Source: Lactobacillus sp. CBA3606 (lineage in GTDB: Bacteria > Bacillota > Bacilli > Lactobacillales > Lactobacillaceae). From it: 64,000 nucleotides of DNA. Numbering within the stretch: the first letter of the stretch is position 1; every line of letters starts with the position of its first letter. Positions 1 to 8,253 of this stretch are shown here, in pieces. Below the pieces are notes generated by a model. That model was not told the DNA's origin, did no database searches, and saw only the letters and a list, made by a program, of their open reading frames with translations. Made by a program: the position numbers and the translations under genes. The stretch lies in contig NZ_CP027194.1 in the NCBI RefSeq assembly GCF_002970935.1, positions 1,922,001 through 1,986,000 of the forward strand, read 5' to 3'.

Positions 1-576
1 GCTTCGATTACGGCTTTTGATCATGGTAAGGCGGTTGATACGTCAATGGGCTTTACGCCATTGGCAGGAATTACCATGAGCACCCGCTCTGGTGATATTG
101 ATGCGTCGTTGATTCCCTACTTAATGCGGCATTTAGGCATTACGGACGTGCAGGATTTTATTGATATTTTGAATAATAAATCCGGTTTGTTAGGGATTTC
201 TGGCTTGTCACCGGATATGCGGGACTTGGATGAGACCAAGCATGACCGGCCACGTTCAGAACTCGCCTTGGAAATTTTTGCCAACCGCGTGGTTAAATAT
301 GTCGGCAGTTATATCGCTGAGATGAACGGTATTGATGCGTTAGTCTTTACGGCGGGGGTCGGTGAAAATTCATTTGCGATGCGGTCACGTATCTTGAAAC
401 AACTGGGTTACTTTGGGATTACGGTGGATGAAGAAAAGAATCAAATCCATGGTAAAGAACAAGTCATCAGTCAGGCCGGTGCGCCAGTTACCGTGATGGT
501 CGTACCAACGAATGAAGAATTAATGATTGTCCGGGATGTCGCGCGGTTGACGCATCGGGCGCCCATGCCGCAGTAA
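1..576 (+). CDS. ackA: Acetate kinase, C-terminal part (5' end outside window)
   Basis: Acetate kinase makes ATP and acetate from acetyl phosphate, the energy-yielding end of acetate fermentation in the cytoplasm. The reading frame is open from base 1 and reads ASITAFDHGKAVDTSMGFTP, the conserved acetokinase stretch before GITMSTRSGDID. About 191 C-terminal residues of a protein usually near 400 residues are present, including the FTAGVGENS segment typical of the family. The in-frame ATG at 46 is an internal methionine, not the start. A terminator follows 30 bp after the stop. Many lactobacilli carry several ackA copies, so this may be one paralogue; which one cannot be seen here. Confidence 0.95.
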   Translation, partial: ASITAFDHGKAVDTSMGFTPLAGITMSTRSGDIDASLIPYLMRHLGITDVQDFIDILNNKSGLLGISGLSPDMRDLDETKHDRPRSELALEIFANRVVKYVGSYIAEMNGIDALVFTAGVGENSFAMRSRILKQLGYFGITVDEEKNQIHGKEQVISQAGAPVTVMVVPTNEELMIVRDVARLTHRAPMPQ

Positions 577-604
577 GATGTGTTAAACTAAAATCAGTGT
601 TTTT

Positions 605-634
605 GAGTGCCTCACAAGGTTGTGGGGCACTTTT
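605..634 (+). terminator. Rho-independent terminator after ackA
   Basis: The arms GTGCCTCAC (607-615) and GTGGGGCAC (622-630) pair with one G-U and are followed by TTTT. Confidence 0.8.
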
Positions 635-669
635 GCTGTGCGATGACGTAAAATAGGGGGCAAGTAGGG

Positions 670-2916
670 ATGTTAGCAACGGATATTTTGATTCAAGGTG
701 CTAGTACAACTAATTTACAACATATTAATGTCCAGTTGCCTAAACATCAGATTACGGTCGTGACTGGGGTGGCCGGCGCTGGTCAATCATCATTGATATT
801 AGCGACGTTAGCGGCAGAATCGCAGCGGTTATTAAAAGGGAGTGCGACACCGCTAGGACAACCGCAATTACCGCCTGCGGTCGTGCCAGTCGTAGACAAA
901 ATTGAGCAGTTACCAGTCACTATTGTGATTGATCAAAAACCGTTAGCATTGAAGCACCGCTCAACGGTTGGAACTGTGACTGAAATCTATGCAGGCTTAC
1001 AGTTGTTATTTGCGCAGCTAGCGCAACCAGCAATTGGACCGGCCGGGGCTTATTCTTTCAAGCAAGCGACTGGCTGGTGCCCACAATGTTTGGGGACCGG
1101 TGTTGAGCCACAACTTGAGGTGCGCCGGCTCATTAACTGGACGAAATCACTGAACGCGGGTGCTATTCAACTGCCAGCATTTCAGCCTGGTGGCGACCTG
1201 TTTAATCGTTATACGGCTGCTGGTAATTTTGACAACGATCAAATTTTAGCCACCTATACTGCGGCCGAGTGGCAACGCTTATTGTATGATGAGGGCAGTC
1301 AACCAGACCAACCAACGGCTGAATGGCCGGCCACCGCGCTATATGTGGGCGTGATACCAATGATTAAGCAGGCTTTAGCCACGGGTCAGTCCGTGAAAGG
1401 ATTGACGACTTTAATGCCAGTGCAAGCCTGTTCAGTTTGTGGTGGCACCCGGGTCAATGCCCATGTCCGGCAAGCGGAAGTGAACGGTCGGTCATTGGCC
1501 GATTGTGTGGATTTATCGGTGACAGAATTATTGGCCTTTATTAATACAATCTATGATGACCATGTTGTCTCAGTTTTACATAACCTGCAACAAAGCTTGG
1601 CTAATTTGCTAACAATTGGCTTGGGATATTTGACCATGAATCGAGCGACACGTACCTTAGCTGGTGGTGAAATTCAGCGGCTTAAGCTGACTCAATATTT
1701 AAACAGTCCGTTAACGGATGTCTTGTACATCTTAACGACGCCTAGTGCTGGCCTGCATGCCGAAGATTTAATTGGCATTAATCGGGTGTTTGGACAGCTA
1801 CGTGATCAGGGGAATACCGTGGTCATAATTGACCAAAATCCAGCTATCATACGGCATGCAGATCATGTGATTGAATTAGGCCCGGGGGCTGGGCACGCTG
1901 GCGGTCAAGTGACCTTTACCGGAACCTATGCAGAATTGCTTAAAAGTTCAACTGTTACGGGGCAAAGCTTACGGGCAGCACGGTCGGTTAAAGCTGAGGA
2001 GCGGCCATTTAACGCTTTTTATGCTTTAACGAATGTCAGCCGATTTAACGTGCATCATGCGACGGTGCGCGTGCCAAAAGCGGCTTTAACGGTTGTGACT
2101 GGCGTTGCGGGTGCGGGCAAACGGACTCTCATACAACAGTTATTTCCAGCAGCATATCCTGGAGCCAAGGTATTTGATCAAAGTCTGATGCCGGGGCGCC
2201 AGCGGTCGAACGTGCTGACTTATCTGGGTATTTTTGACACCTTACGGCAACTCTTTGCCCAGTCCTCGGGAGAACCAAGCACGTTGTTTAGCTTTAATGG
2301 TGCGGGGGCTTGTCCGGCCTGTCATGGAACGGGTATGATGACCTTAGATTCCGCTTATCAGGGCACCCGCGACCAACCGTGTGCAACGTGCCATGGTCGC
2401 CGCTACAATGCGACGGCTTTAGCGGTCAAATGGCATGGTTATAATATTGATGATGTCTTGCAACTGACAGCTGCCGAAGCAATTACGTTAGTGAAACCCC
2501 GTTTGAAAGTTAAGTTACAGGCCTTGCTTGATGTGAAGCTGGGCTACATTAAGCTAGGCCAGGGATTAGCGACTTTTTCGGGTAGTGAATTACAGCGCTT
2601 GAAGTTGGCCAAAAGTCTCGTGACTCAAGATACCCATCCAATCTTTATTTTAGATGAACCCAGTACTGGGTTGCATGCGGCCGATGTCGCCGATTTGTTG
2701 GTGCTCTTACAGCGACTAGTCGCCCAACATAAAACGGTGATTGTTATCGAACATAATTTAGCGGTCATCAGCCAAGCCCAATGGGTCATTGATATGGGCT
2801 TACACGCTGGTCGGTATGGCGGACATGTACTGTTTGAAGGCCCAGTTAAAGCGTTATTGACTGTACCGAAGTCATTTACCGCCCAACATTTACGCCACTA
2901 TTTAAAGTTAGATTAA
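670..2916 (+). CDS. UvrA-family ABC ATPase with degenerate N-terminal ATP site
   Basis: This 748-residue protein has the UvrA layout: two ABC ATPase halves, each with zinc-binding CxxC pairs. The C-terminal half looks active, with GVAGAGKRT near residue 477, CPACHGTG and CATCHGRR near 547-575, FSGSELQRLKL near 635 and LDEPSTGLH near 660. In the N-terminal half the Walker A lysine is glutamine (GVAGAGQSS, residues 33-41), the Walker B region reads LTTPSAGLH instead of LDEPSxGLH, and the switch region reads IIDQN instead of a VVEHD-like motif; the signature LAGGEIQRL and zinc CPQC and CSVC are kept. It is about 190 residues shorter than housekeeping UvrA (about 940), which suggests loss of part of the UvrB or DNA contact domains, as in the self-resistance protein DrrC. 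A role in DNA-lesion or drug tolerance is inference. It stands alone between terminators. Confidence 0.9.
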   Translation: MLATDILIQGASTTNLQHINVQLPKHQITVVTGVAGAGQSSLILATLAAESQRLLKGSATPLGQPQLPPAVVPVVDKIEQLPVTIVIDQKPLALKHRSTVGTVTEIYAGLQLLFAQLAQPAIGPAGAYSFKQATGWCPQCLGTGVEPQLEVRRLINWTKSLNAGAIQLPAFQPGGDLFNRYTAAGNFDNDQILATYTAAEWQRLLYDEGSQPDQPTAEWPATALYVGVIPMIKQALATGQSVKGLTTLMPVQACSVCGGTRVNAHVRQAEVNGRSLADCVDLSVTELLAFINTIYDDHVVSVLHNLQQSLANLLTIGLGYLTMNRATRTLAGGEIQRLKLTQYLNSPLTDVLYILTTPSAGLHAEDLIGINRVFGQLRDQGNTVVIIDQNPAIIRHADHVIELGPGAGHAGGQVTFTGTYAELLKSSTVTGQSLRAARSVKAEERPFNAFYALTNVSRFNVHHATVRVPKAALTVVTGVAGAGKRTLIQQLFPAAYPGAKVFDQSLMPGRQRSNVLTYLGIFDTLRQLFAQSSGEPSTLFSFNGAGACPACHGTGMMTLDSAYQGTRDQPCATCHGRRYNATALAVKWHGYNIDDVLQLTAAEAITLVKPRLKVKLQALLDVKLGYIKLGQGLATFSGSELQRLKLAKSLVTQDTHPIFILDEPSTGLHAADVADLLVLLQRLVAQHKTVIVIEHNLAVISQAQWVIDMGLHAGRYGGHVLFEGPVKALLTVPKSFTAQHLRHYLKLD

Positions 2917-2920
2917 TAAT

Positions 2921-2963
2921 AAGTCCACTTATATCAGCGATTAGCGTTGATATAAGTGGACTT
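2921..2963. terminator. Bidirectional terminator between convergent genes
   Basis: A perfect 16-bp stem (AAGTCCACTTATATCA at 2921-2936 with its complement at 2948-2963) lies between the UvrA-like gene and the minus-strand CPBP gene. It has A-rich and T-rich flanks and can serve both. Confidence 0.85.
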
Positions 2964-2969
2964 TCTAGT

Positions 2970-3749
2970 TTAAACGAGTAATTGTTCTTCGATAGTGACG
3001 TGCCGAATTTGCCAATAAACGACTGCGGCAACGACGATGAAAAAGCCACCAGTTAGGATTAATGAGATGATGGTCGTCTGCACAGAAAAGGTTAAAGCAC
3101 GTTGCGTATGGGTGTGGGTCATGAATTGAACGACTAAGCTAACATCACTGAGCGCATGCAATAGCATCGGCAGAATCAAATTCTTTGTCTTAAGATAGAC
3201 GCCACAAAGTAATAAGCCACAAACAGCTGCGTATAGCGCTTGTGGCATGACATAACTAAGCGCCAGCTGATGACTGTTAACTAAAACATGGCTCATACCA
3301 AAGAGTAAGCTGTCAATAATGATGGCAGTCATCGGCCGATGAGGTAAAGCTCGCCCCAGTAAGGGTAATAAGACGCCACGATAAACGTATTCTTCGGTGA
3401 TGCCAATGAGTAAGATATAACCGAGATAAAGGAAAATGATGGGCTTAAAATCTAATTGAAATAAGTGCACATAATTTCGACTAACTGGTAAGAGGAGAAA
3501 AATCAAGGCTGGCAACAGCTGTAAGGCTTGTTGCCATGGCTGTTGTGAATTCCAAAGCTTGATGGGACTATGACTGACGTAGTGATTGAATCCTAGGACA
3601 ACCGCTAAGACAATCAGATCTTGCCCAATCCCGAAGTAAGCTGTGGGTAATATTCGGCTGACTAACCAGCCCCCAACAATAAATAAAAGTGGCACTAAAA
3701 CAATTAATGATAAACTTTGCGTCCATGGACGCTGCTGACTGCTGTACAT
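2970..3749 (-). CDS. CPBP-family intramembrane metalloprotease
   Basis: This polytopic membrane protein (259 residues, about seven hydrophobic segments) carries the three CPBP/Abi motifs: EEYVYR near residues 119-124, FGMSH near 150-154 and HALSD near 198-202, which in the family hold the catalytic glutamate and metal-binding histidines. Family members process prenylated or other membrane proteins; in lactobacilli several are bacteriocin-immunity-like, but no bacteriocin gene is visible here. The open frame begins at a TTG one codon earlier; the ATG at 3749 is chosen because GGGGGG lies 8 nt before it. Two short palindromes lie in its upstream region at 3775-3811. Confidence 0.88.
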   Translation of the reverse strand: MYSSQQRPWTQSLSLIVLVPLLFIVGGWLVSRILPTAYFGIGQDLIVLAVVLGFNHYVSHSPIKLWNSQQPWQQALQLLPALIFLLLPVSRNYVHLFQLDFKPIIFLYLGYILLIGITEEYVYRGVLLPLLGRALPHRPMTAIIIDSLLFGMSHVLVNSHQLALSYVMPQALYAAVCGLLLCGVYLKTKNLILPMLLHALSDVSLVVQFMTHTHTQRALTFSVQTTIISLILTGGFFIVVAAVVYWQIRHVTIEEQLLV

Positions 3750-3774
3750 CAATAAAGCCCCCCGTTAATAACGG

Positions 3775-3811
3775 ATGATATCGCTATCATATTTTAGTCT
3801 AGCACTGCTAG
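3775..3811 (-). promoter_or_regulatory. Paired palindromes upstream of the CPBP gene
   Basis: ATGATA-TCGC-TATCAT (3775-3790) and CTAGCA-C-TGCTAG (3799-3811) are two perfect short inverted repeats placed where the promoter of the minus-strand CPBP gene should be. They may be operators; no adjacent regulator is obvious. Confidence 0.35.
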
Positions 3812-3917
3812 TTGGGTTTGAATAGGTGTTGGTGCGAGGTTGCATTCAATAGTTAACTGACGCATAATTTAAAACGAGGACTAGGAAACCGCTTTCTTTT
3901 ACGGTTAAAAAATTGGT

Positions 3918-3941
3918 GCTTGTCAGCGGGAACTGACAAGC
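3918..3941 (+). other. Short hairpin in the leader of the DUF2812 gene
   Basis: GCTTGTCA and TGACAAGC form a perfect 8-bp hairpin with an 8-nt loop, ending 19 nt before the start codon. There is no T run, so it is not a terminator; it could affect translation or be an operator. Confidence 0.4.
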
Positions 3942-3960
3942 CTGTCGGGGGTAGGTTAAG

Positions 3961-4758
3961 ATGCAACGATATCGAACAATGATTAAAGGTTCAGCGACTG
4001 AACTGACTTGGTTGAATAAGATGGCACAAAAGGGGTGGCTACTGGCTGGAATCAAGGGTAACTGGTATCAATTTACCGCAACCACGGCGCATTATCGGTT
4101 ATTTAGTGAGTATGTCAGTACCGAAGTAGTGCCAACCTTAACGAGCGAGGCGGCTATCTTTGAAATTTTGGCGACGGTTCCTTTAAAAGCAACGCCAAAA
4201 ATGCAGGTGATTTATACGGGGAGCACCCAACCAGACATACAGCATGCGCGCGTCGACCAACAAGATGCGCAAATCCAGTTAAAGATTGTTTTAGGGATGC
4301 GCGCTCATCAGCTTAATTTAATGAATATTGCGGTTTATGCCGGTTTATTGATGGTCATCGCGTTGATTTTCAGCTTGGGCGTGCAACAATCCGACACAGT
4401 AATTTGGCCCGTCATCTTTATTTGGTTAGCTTTGATTGGATTTCGTGTGTTGCGGGCCAAAAAATTACAGCGGGTGGCGAATCAATTACGCGTGCGGACG
4501 CAAAATTATGATGGGGCGTGGAAACCAACGATGCACATCTTTTTGAAAAAAATGCCGGCTGATTTGGATGTGGAAAAAGTAGCGAGTTTAGGTGACTGGA
4601 TGTTAGTCGGTAACGATAAGCAAGGGACCTACTGGTATGACTTGCATACTTTGGCTAGTGAGGCTGAGATTCGAACGGCCTTAAAGCCTGTTTTACCGGC
4701 TGGCGTCACTGTGTATGTGATGAGCTGGTTAGGTCTAGCCCCAATTGGGTTTATTTAG
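3961..4758 (+). CDS. DUF2812 membrane protein
   Basis: This is a 265-residue protein of unknown function. The N-terminal section with W-L-N-K-M-A-x-K-G-W-L-L and FxxTxxxxYRLFSEY matches the DUF2812 pattern. Two hydrophobic helices around residues 120-160 are probably membrane segments; the N- and C-terminal parts repeat a similar motif (GW-LL at the start, DWMLVGND later), suggesting two soluble faces on one side. DUF2812 genes often sit beside PadR regulators, but none is visible here. The upstream ribosome binding site is a G-rich GGGGGTAGG at 6-8 nt. It is convergent with a GNAT gene across a strong terminator. Confidence 0.75.
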   Translation: MQRYRTMIKGSATELTWLNKMAQKGWLLAGIKGNWYQFTATTAHYRLFSEYVSTEVVPTLTSEAAIFEILATVPLKATPKMQVIYTGSTQPDIQHARVDQQDAQIQLKIVLGMRAHQLNLMNIAVYAGLLMVIALIFSLGVQQSDTVIWPVIFIWLALIGFRVLRAKKLQRVANQLRVRTQNYDGAWKPTMHIFLKKMPADLDVEKVASLGDWMLVGNDKQGTYWYDLHTLASEAEIRTALKPVLPAGVTVYVMSWLGLAPIGFI

Positions 4759-4801
4759 GTCCCCTTGATAACTGATATCAAATGAGACAATAAAAGCAAA
4801 T

Positions 4802-4838
4802 AATCGCTACAAGAATTCGTAAAATTCTTGTAGCGATT
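4802..4838. terminator. Bidirectional terminator (GAATTC-core family, copy 1)
   Basis: A perfect 16-bp stem, AATCGCTACAAGAATT at 4802-4817 pairing with 4823-4838, lies between convergent genes. Its inner part AGAATT-CGTAA-AATTCT is shared with copies at 13205, 23442 and 35030 while the outer arms differ. Confidence 0.9.
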
Positions 4839-4846
4839 GTTTATTG

Positions 4847-5281
4847 CTAAGCCATTACTTTGACCATCTTTTGATGTTCAGTCTGGTTGAAGATAAAGGG
4901 CTGTCCGACAGCGCGAAAGCCGAAGTGATCGTAAAAACCAGTGACTTGAATCTGAGCTTCAATTTGAATGGGCAGTTGTGGAAAACGGTCGGCTGCCACG
5001 GTTAAAAGTTGTGTCATGAGGGCCCCACCGAGATGTTGACCACGTCGTCGTTGATCAACGACGACACGGCCAAATGAACAGTGGTCATCCTCCTTGAATA
5101 AGCGTGCATACGCAACGATTTTGTTTGCTTCAGTCTTAAAAATATGTATGGCCTTTAAATCGATCGCATCGACCTCTTGATAAATACGGTGTTGTTCAAC
5201 TACGAAAGTTTTGACGCGTAATTCGTAAATAGCGTATAATTCAGCTGTTGTTAAATCTTTAAATTGTTTAATTGACCACAT
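4847..5281 (-). CDS. ElaA-like GNAT acetyltransferase
   Basis: This 144-residue protein is an N-acetyltransferase of the small ElaA type. The acetyl-CoA loop reads V-V-V-D-Q-R-R-R-G-Q-H-L-G-G-A-L near residues 73-88, and the N-terminal block W-x-x-K-x-F-x-D-L-T-T-x-E-L-Y-x-I-Y-x-L-R-x-x-x-F-V-V-E-Q is the family hallmark. The substrate is unknown. The ATG is preceded by AAGGAGG at 8 nt. It is divergent from a MarR-type gene, and both share a 75-bp gap with a perfect palindrome, so it is a likely target of that regulator. Confidence 0.85.
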   Translation of the reverse strand: MWSIKQFKDLTTAELYAIYELRVKTFVVEQHRIYQEVDAIDLKAIHIFKTEANKIVAYARLFKEDDHCSFGRVVVDQRRRGQHLGGALMTQLLTVAADRFPQLPIQIEAQIQVTGFYDHFGFRAVGQPFIFNQTEHQKMVKVMA

Positions 5282-5322
5282 TGATTTAACCTCCTTTGAC
5301 TTGCAAATTAGTTTACCACCAA

Positions 5323-5342
5323 ATTATTGCATATGCAATAAT
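5323..5342. promoter_or_regulatory. Perfect 20-bp palindrome, probable MarR operator
   Basis: ATTATTGCATATGCAATAAT reads identically on both strands and lies in the gap between the divergent GNAT and MarR genes, 15 bp before the MarR start. Palindromes of this size and composition are typical of MarR-family operators. Confidence 0.75.
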
Positions 5343-5356
5343 GTTAGGAGCGGAAA

Positions 5357-5782
5357 ATGATACCAACTTTAAGATTAATGGGAACAATTTCACGGAGTGT
5401 GATGAATGAGGGCAATCAACGTTTTGCCAAGTATGGGTTGAATCATAATCAATTCATCTATCTGATTCGGATTTGCGAACAGCCCGGGCTGTTTTTTGGT
5501 CAGTTGGCGGATCAAATGAAGATGGACCGAACGACGAATTATCGTGCCGTTCAAAATTTGATTAAGAAGGGCTACGTCACCAAGACGGCACATCCTGAAA
5601 ATAAGAAAGTCCGTTGTTTGTATCCTACTGTAGCTGGCAAAGCGCTTTATCCGGAGCTACATGCCTATGAACAGTGGTGCGCCACCGTTGTTAGTGAACA
5701 ACTGACGGCCGGTCAACAACAGCTGTTATTTGAAAGTCTCGCCATCGCCGCCACCAATACCACCGCTAAAATTGAGCAGTAG
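5357..5782 (+). CDS. MarR-family transcriptional regulator
   Basis: This 141-residue protein has the MarR winged-helix layout: an N-terminal dimer helix, a helix-turn-helix around residues 50-80 (GQLADQMKMDRTTNYRAVQNL) and a wing with KKGYVTK.. and ENKKVRCLY. MarR proteins bind palindromes as dimers and are released by small ligands or oxidants. The adjacent perfect palindrome at 5323-5342 suggests autorepression and control of the divergent acetyltransferase gene. GGAG lies 7 nt before the ATG. No cysteine-based sensor motif is obvious beyond scattered cysteines, so the inducer is unknown. Confidence 0.88.
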   Translation: MIPTLRLMGTISRSVMNEGNQRFAKYGLNHNQFIYLIRICEQPGLFFGQLADQMKMDRTTNYRAVQNLIKKGYVTKTAHPENKKVRCLYPTVAGKALYPELHAYEQWCATVVSEQLTAGQQQLLFESLAIAATNTTAKIEQ

Positions 5783-5916
5783 TGCCAGCTAATAAACTAA
5801 CCAGTGGCTTTAGCTGATTTTTGGGGACTACCAGTGTACGATAAAGGCAACTGCCAGTGAAGCTGGAATCTGTCCAAAAGCAAGCGTAACCGCAGTTAGA
5901 AAAGAGGGTCACTAAT

Positions 5917-7119
5917 ATGGCAACAATTTTAGTACTTGGTGGGGGCTATGCAGGGATGCGGGCGCTTAAATTTTTACAAAAAAAGGCGCCATTAGATGAT
6001 GATTTGATCTTAGTTGATCAGACACCAACGCATACTGAAAAAACCAATCTGCATGAAGTCGCCGCGGGCACCATTGCACCAGAACGTATTACCTATGATA
6101 TTCGAACCGTCCTTGATAAGCGGGTTAAGTTTGTGCAAGCCGTTGTCGCTAAAATCGATGTCACTAATCAATGTGTGGCATTAGTGGATCAACCGACAAT
6201 TAACTATGATTATTTAGTTGTTGCGCTAGGGTTTCAATCGGAGACATTCGGCGTTCCGGGAGCGGATGACAATGCGTTACCAATGGATGATTTGACGACG
6301 GCTGAAGCCGTTTGTCAGCATTTAGAGGCCAAAGTCAAAGGGTATGCGACGACTAAGGATCATAACGATTTAAAAGTTGCCGTCTGTGGCGCTGGCTTTA
6401 CGGGAATTGAGTTGTTGGGCGAATTGACCCAATCGTTGCCAAAGTTGCAAGCGAAGTATCAGACACCGGCAATTAAGTTGGTTTGTTTTGAACGAATGCC
6501 CGGCATCTTACCGATGTTTACAACGAAATTGCAAAATTATGCGAAAGATTTCATGGCCGCACATGAGGTTGAACTGAAGCTAGGTGCTAGCATCACGGCA
6601 ATCAAACCCGGCGTAGTGGCTTATGAAGATAGCGCGCATCAGGCACAGGAATTCGCCGCGAATACGATTATTTGGACAGTCGGCGTGAGTGGGTCACACG
6701 TGATTAATGATTCTGGCTTTGCGCAACGGCGAAATCGGGTGACGGTTCAACCGGACTTATCATTGACGGATCATCCGGAAGTGTTCATTGTTGGCGATGT
6801 TGCAGCAGTCATGGACCCCGCTAATAATCGTCCGTATCCAACGACGGCGCAGATTGCGTTAGCTGCGGGAGAACAAGCGGCTAAAAATATTGGGGCATTG
6901 CGGCATAATCAGGCGACGATGCCATTTAGCTATCAATCAAGTGGTACGGTTGCCTCTTTGAGTGATCGGGATGGAATCGGTGAGATTCTTAGCAATAATC
7001 GGCCCGTTCAAGGCTATCCAGCTTCGGTGCTCAAAAAAGTCATTACGGATCGTTCGTTAGTTGAAAGCGCACATTTGAGTACGGTTTTGAAGAAAGGCCG
7101 CTTTGATTGGTATCATTAA
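5917..7119 (+). CDS. ndh: Type II NADH dehydrogenase (NDH-2 family)
   Basis: This 400-residue flavoprotein has an N-terminal FAD-binding motif GGGYAGM (residues 8-14), a second dinucleotide fold with GAGFTGIELLGEL near residues 158-170 for NADH, and the FAD-contacting VFIVGDVAA near 290. NDH-2 oxidises NADH and passes electrons to quinone at the membrane surface without pumping protons. In lactobacilli it feeds quinone-dependent respiration or menadione reduction. AGAGGG lies 8 nt before the ATG. The gene appears monocistronic and ends at a terminator shared with the convergent pot operon. Confidence 0.9.
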   Translation: MATILVLGGGYAGMRALKFLQKKAPLDDDLILVDQTPTHTEKTNLHEVAAGTIAPERITYDIRTVLDKRVKFVQAVVAKIDVTNQCVALVDQPTINYDYLVVALGFQSETFGVPGADDNALPMDDLTTAEAVCQHLEAKVKGYATTKDHNDLKVAVCGAGFTGIELLGELTQSLPKLQAKYQTPAIKLVCFERMPGILPMFTTKLQNYAKDFMAAHEVELKLGASITAIKPGVVAYEDSAHQAQEFAANTIIWTVGVSGSHVINDSGFAQRRNRVTVQPDLSLTDHPEVFIVGDVAAVMDPANNRPYPTTAQIALAAGEQAAKNIGALRHNQATMPFSYQSSGTVASLSDRDGIGEILSNNRPVQGYPASVLKKVITDRSLVESAHLSTVLKKGRFDWYH

Positions 7120-7138
7120 AGTCATTATTAGACCTATA

Positions 7139-7175
7139 AAAAATCAGGATCGACGACGAGTCGGTCCTGATTTTT
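7139..7175. terminator. Bidirectional terminator between ndh and potD
   Basis: AATCAGGATCGAC (7142-7154) pairs with GTCGGTCCTGATT (7160-7172), with one G-U and A/T runs on the two sides. Confidence 0.85.
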
Positions 7176-7182
7176 ATTGGTT

Positions 7183-8253
7183 TTAATGATGCATCTTGAA
7201 TTCTAAATACCGATCGTTATACAGGCCCACTTTTGCTGGTGAGAGATCTTGATAGATTTGCAGATGGCGGATGGTCTTATCATCCGGATAAAATTGGCGA
7301 TCATTACGAATGGCTTTTGGTAACAGTGCTTTAGCAGCCCGATTAGGCGTGGCATAACCGATGTAAGCCGCATTTTGCGCCGCATTTTTCGGCACGCTCA
7401 TAAAGTTCAAAAAGGCATAGATTGCCTTGAAGTGGCGTGCTGTCTTCGGAATGACTAAGTTGTCAAACCAGAGATTACTGCCTTCAGTAGGCACAACGTA
7501 ATGTAAGTGTGAGTTGTTTGCTAACATTTCGGCCGCTTCACCGGACCAGTCAACGGCCACGGCCGCTTCATTTTGGATCATGTACATTTTGATTTCATCT
7601 GCGACGACGGCTTTGACGTTGGGCGATAATTGGTCTAACTTATTGCGCGCCGCTAATAAAGTGGCCGGATCAGTCGTATTCATGGATTGATGCATGGACG
7701 CTAAGGCCATCCCCATAACATCGCGGGCACTGTCGATTAACATAATTTTATTGCGATATTTCTGGGACCATAAGTCTTGCCAATGCTGAATGCTGCCTGG
7801 TTGAACAATCTTATCATTGTAAATAATGCCAAGTGTGCCCCAAAAATAAGGCACGGAATACTGGTTGTGCCGGTCAAACGCTAAATTTAAGAAGCGGGGG
7901 TCGTAATTTTGCATCCCCGTTAGGCGTTTTTTATCTAATGGCAGGAGTAACTTGGCAGCTTTCATTTTTTCAATCATGTAGTCACTAGGAACCGTTAAAT
8001 CATAGCTGGTGCCGCCCTGCTTGATCTTAGTGAACATCGCTTCGTTACTGTCAAAAGTCTCAACGTTAACGTGATAGCCGGTTTGTTTTTGGAACTTAGT
8101 CAACAAGCTGGGATCAATATAATCCCCCCAAGTATAGAGGTTCAAAACGTGGCGACTATTGCTCCCCGCACTCGTTTGCAACTGATGGGCACCTAGCGCC
8201 AATAAGCCGCAAATCAGGAGTAAGCCGACGATTGCGCTCAATAGTTTTTTCAT
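7183..8253 (-). CDS. potD: Spermidine/putrescine-binding protein PotD
   Basis: This 356-residue extracellular solute-binding protein is the last gene of potABCD. It starts with a hydrophobic segment (residues 3-24) that probably anchors it; the cysteine in LLICGLL does not fit a strict lipobox, so lipidation is uncertain. The mature part has the polyamine-binding family pattern N-L-Y-T-W-G-D-Y-I-D-P, then Y-D-L-x-V-P-S-D-Y and A-V-D-W-S-G-E-A near residue 230, where acidic and aromatic residues hold the polyamine in PotD. It overlaps potC by 4 bp, so the two are translationally coupled. Confidence 0.94.
   Translation of the reverse strand: MKKLLSAIVGLLLICGLLALGAHQLQTSAGSNSRHVLNLYTWGDYIDPSLLTKFQKQTGYHVNVETFDSNEAMFTKIKQGGTSYDLTVPSDYMIEKMKAAKLLLPLDKKRLTGMQNYDPRFLNLAFDRHNQYSVPYFWGTLGIIYNDKIVQPGSIQHWQDLWSQKYRNKIMLIDSARDVMGMALASMHQSMNTTDPATLLAARNKLDQLSPNVKAVVADEIKMYMIQNEAAVAVDWSGEAAEMLANNSHLHYVVPTEGSNLWFDNLVIPKTARHFKAIYAFLNFMSVPKNAAQNAAYIGYATPNRAAKALLPKAIRNDRQFYPDDKTIRHLQIYQDLSPAKVGLYNDRYLEFKMHH

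Noticed and set aside
3846-4055. 69-codon minus-strand frame before the DUF2812 gene
   Set aside because: It overlaps the real gene start and has no ribosome binding site.
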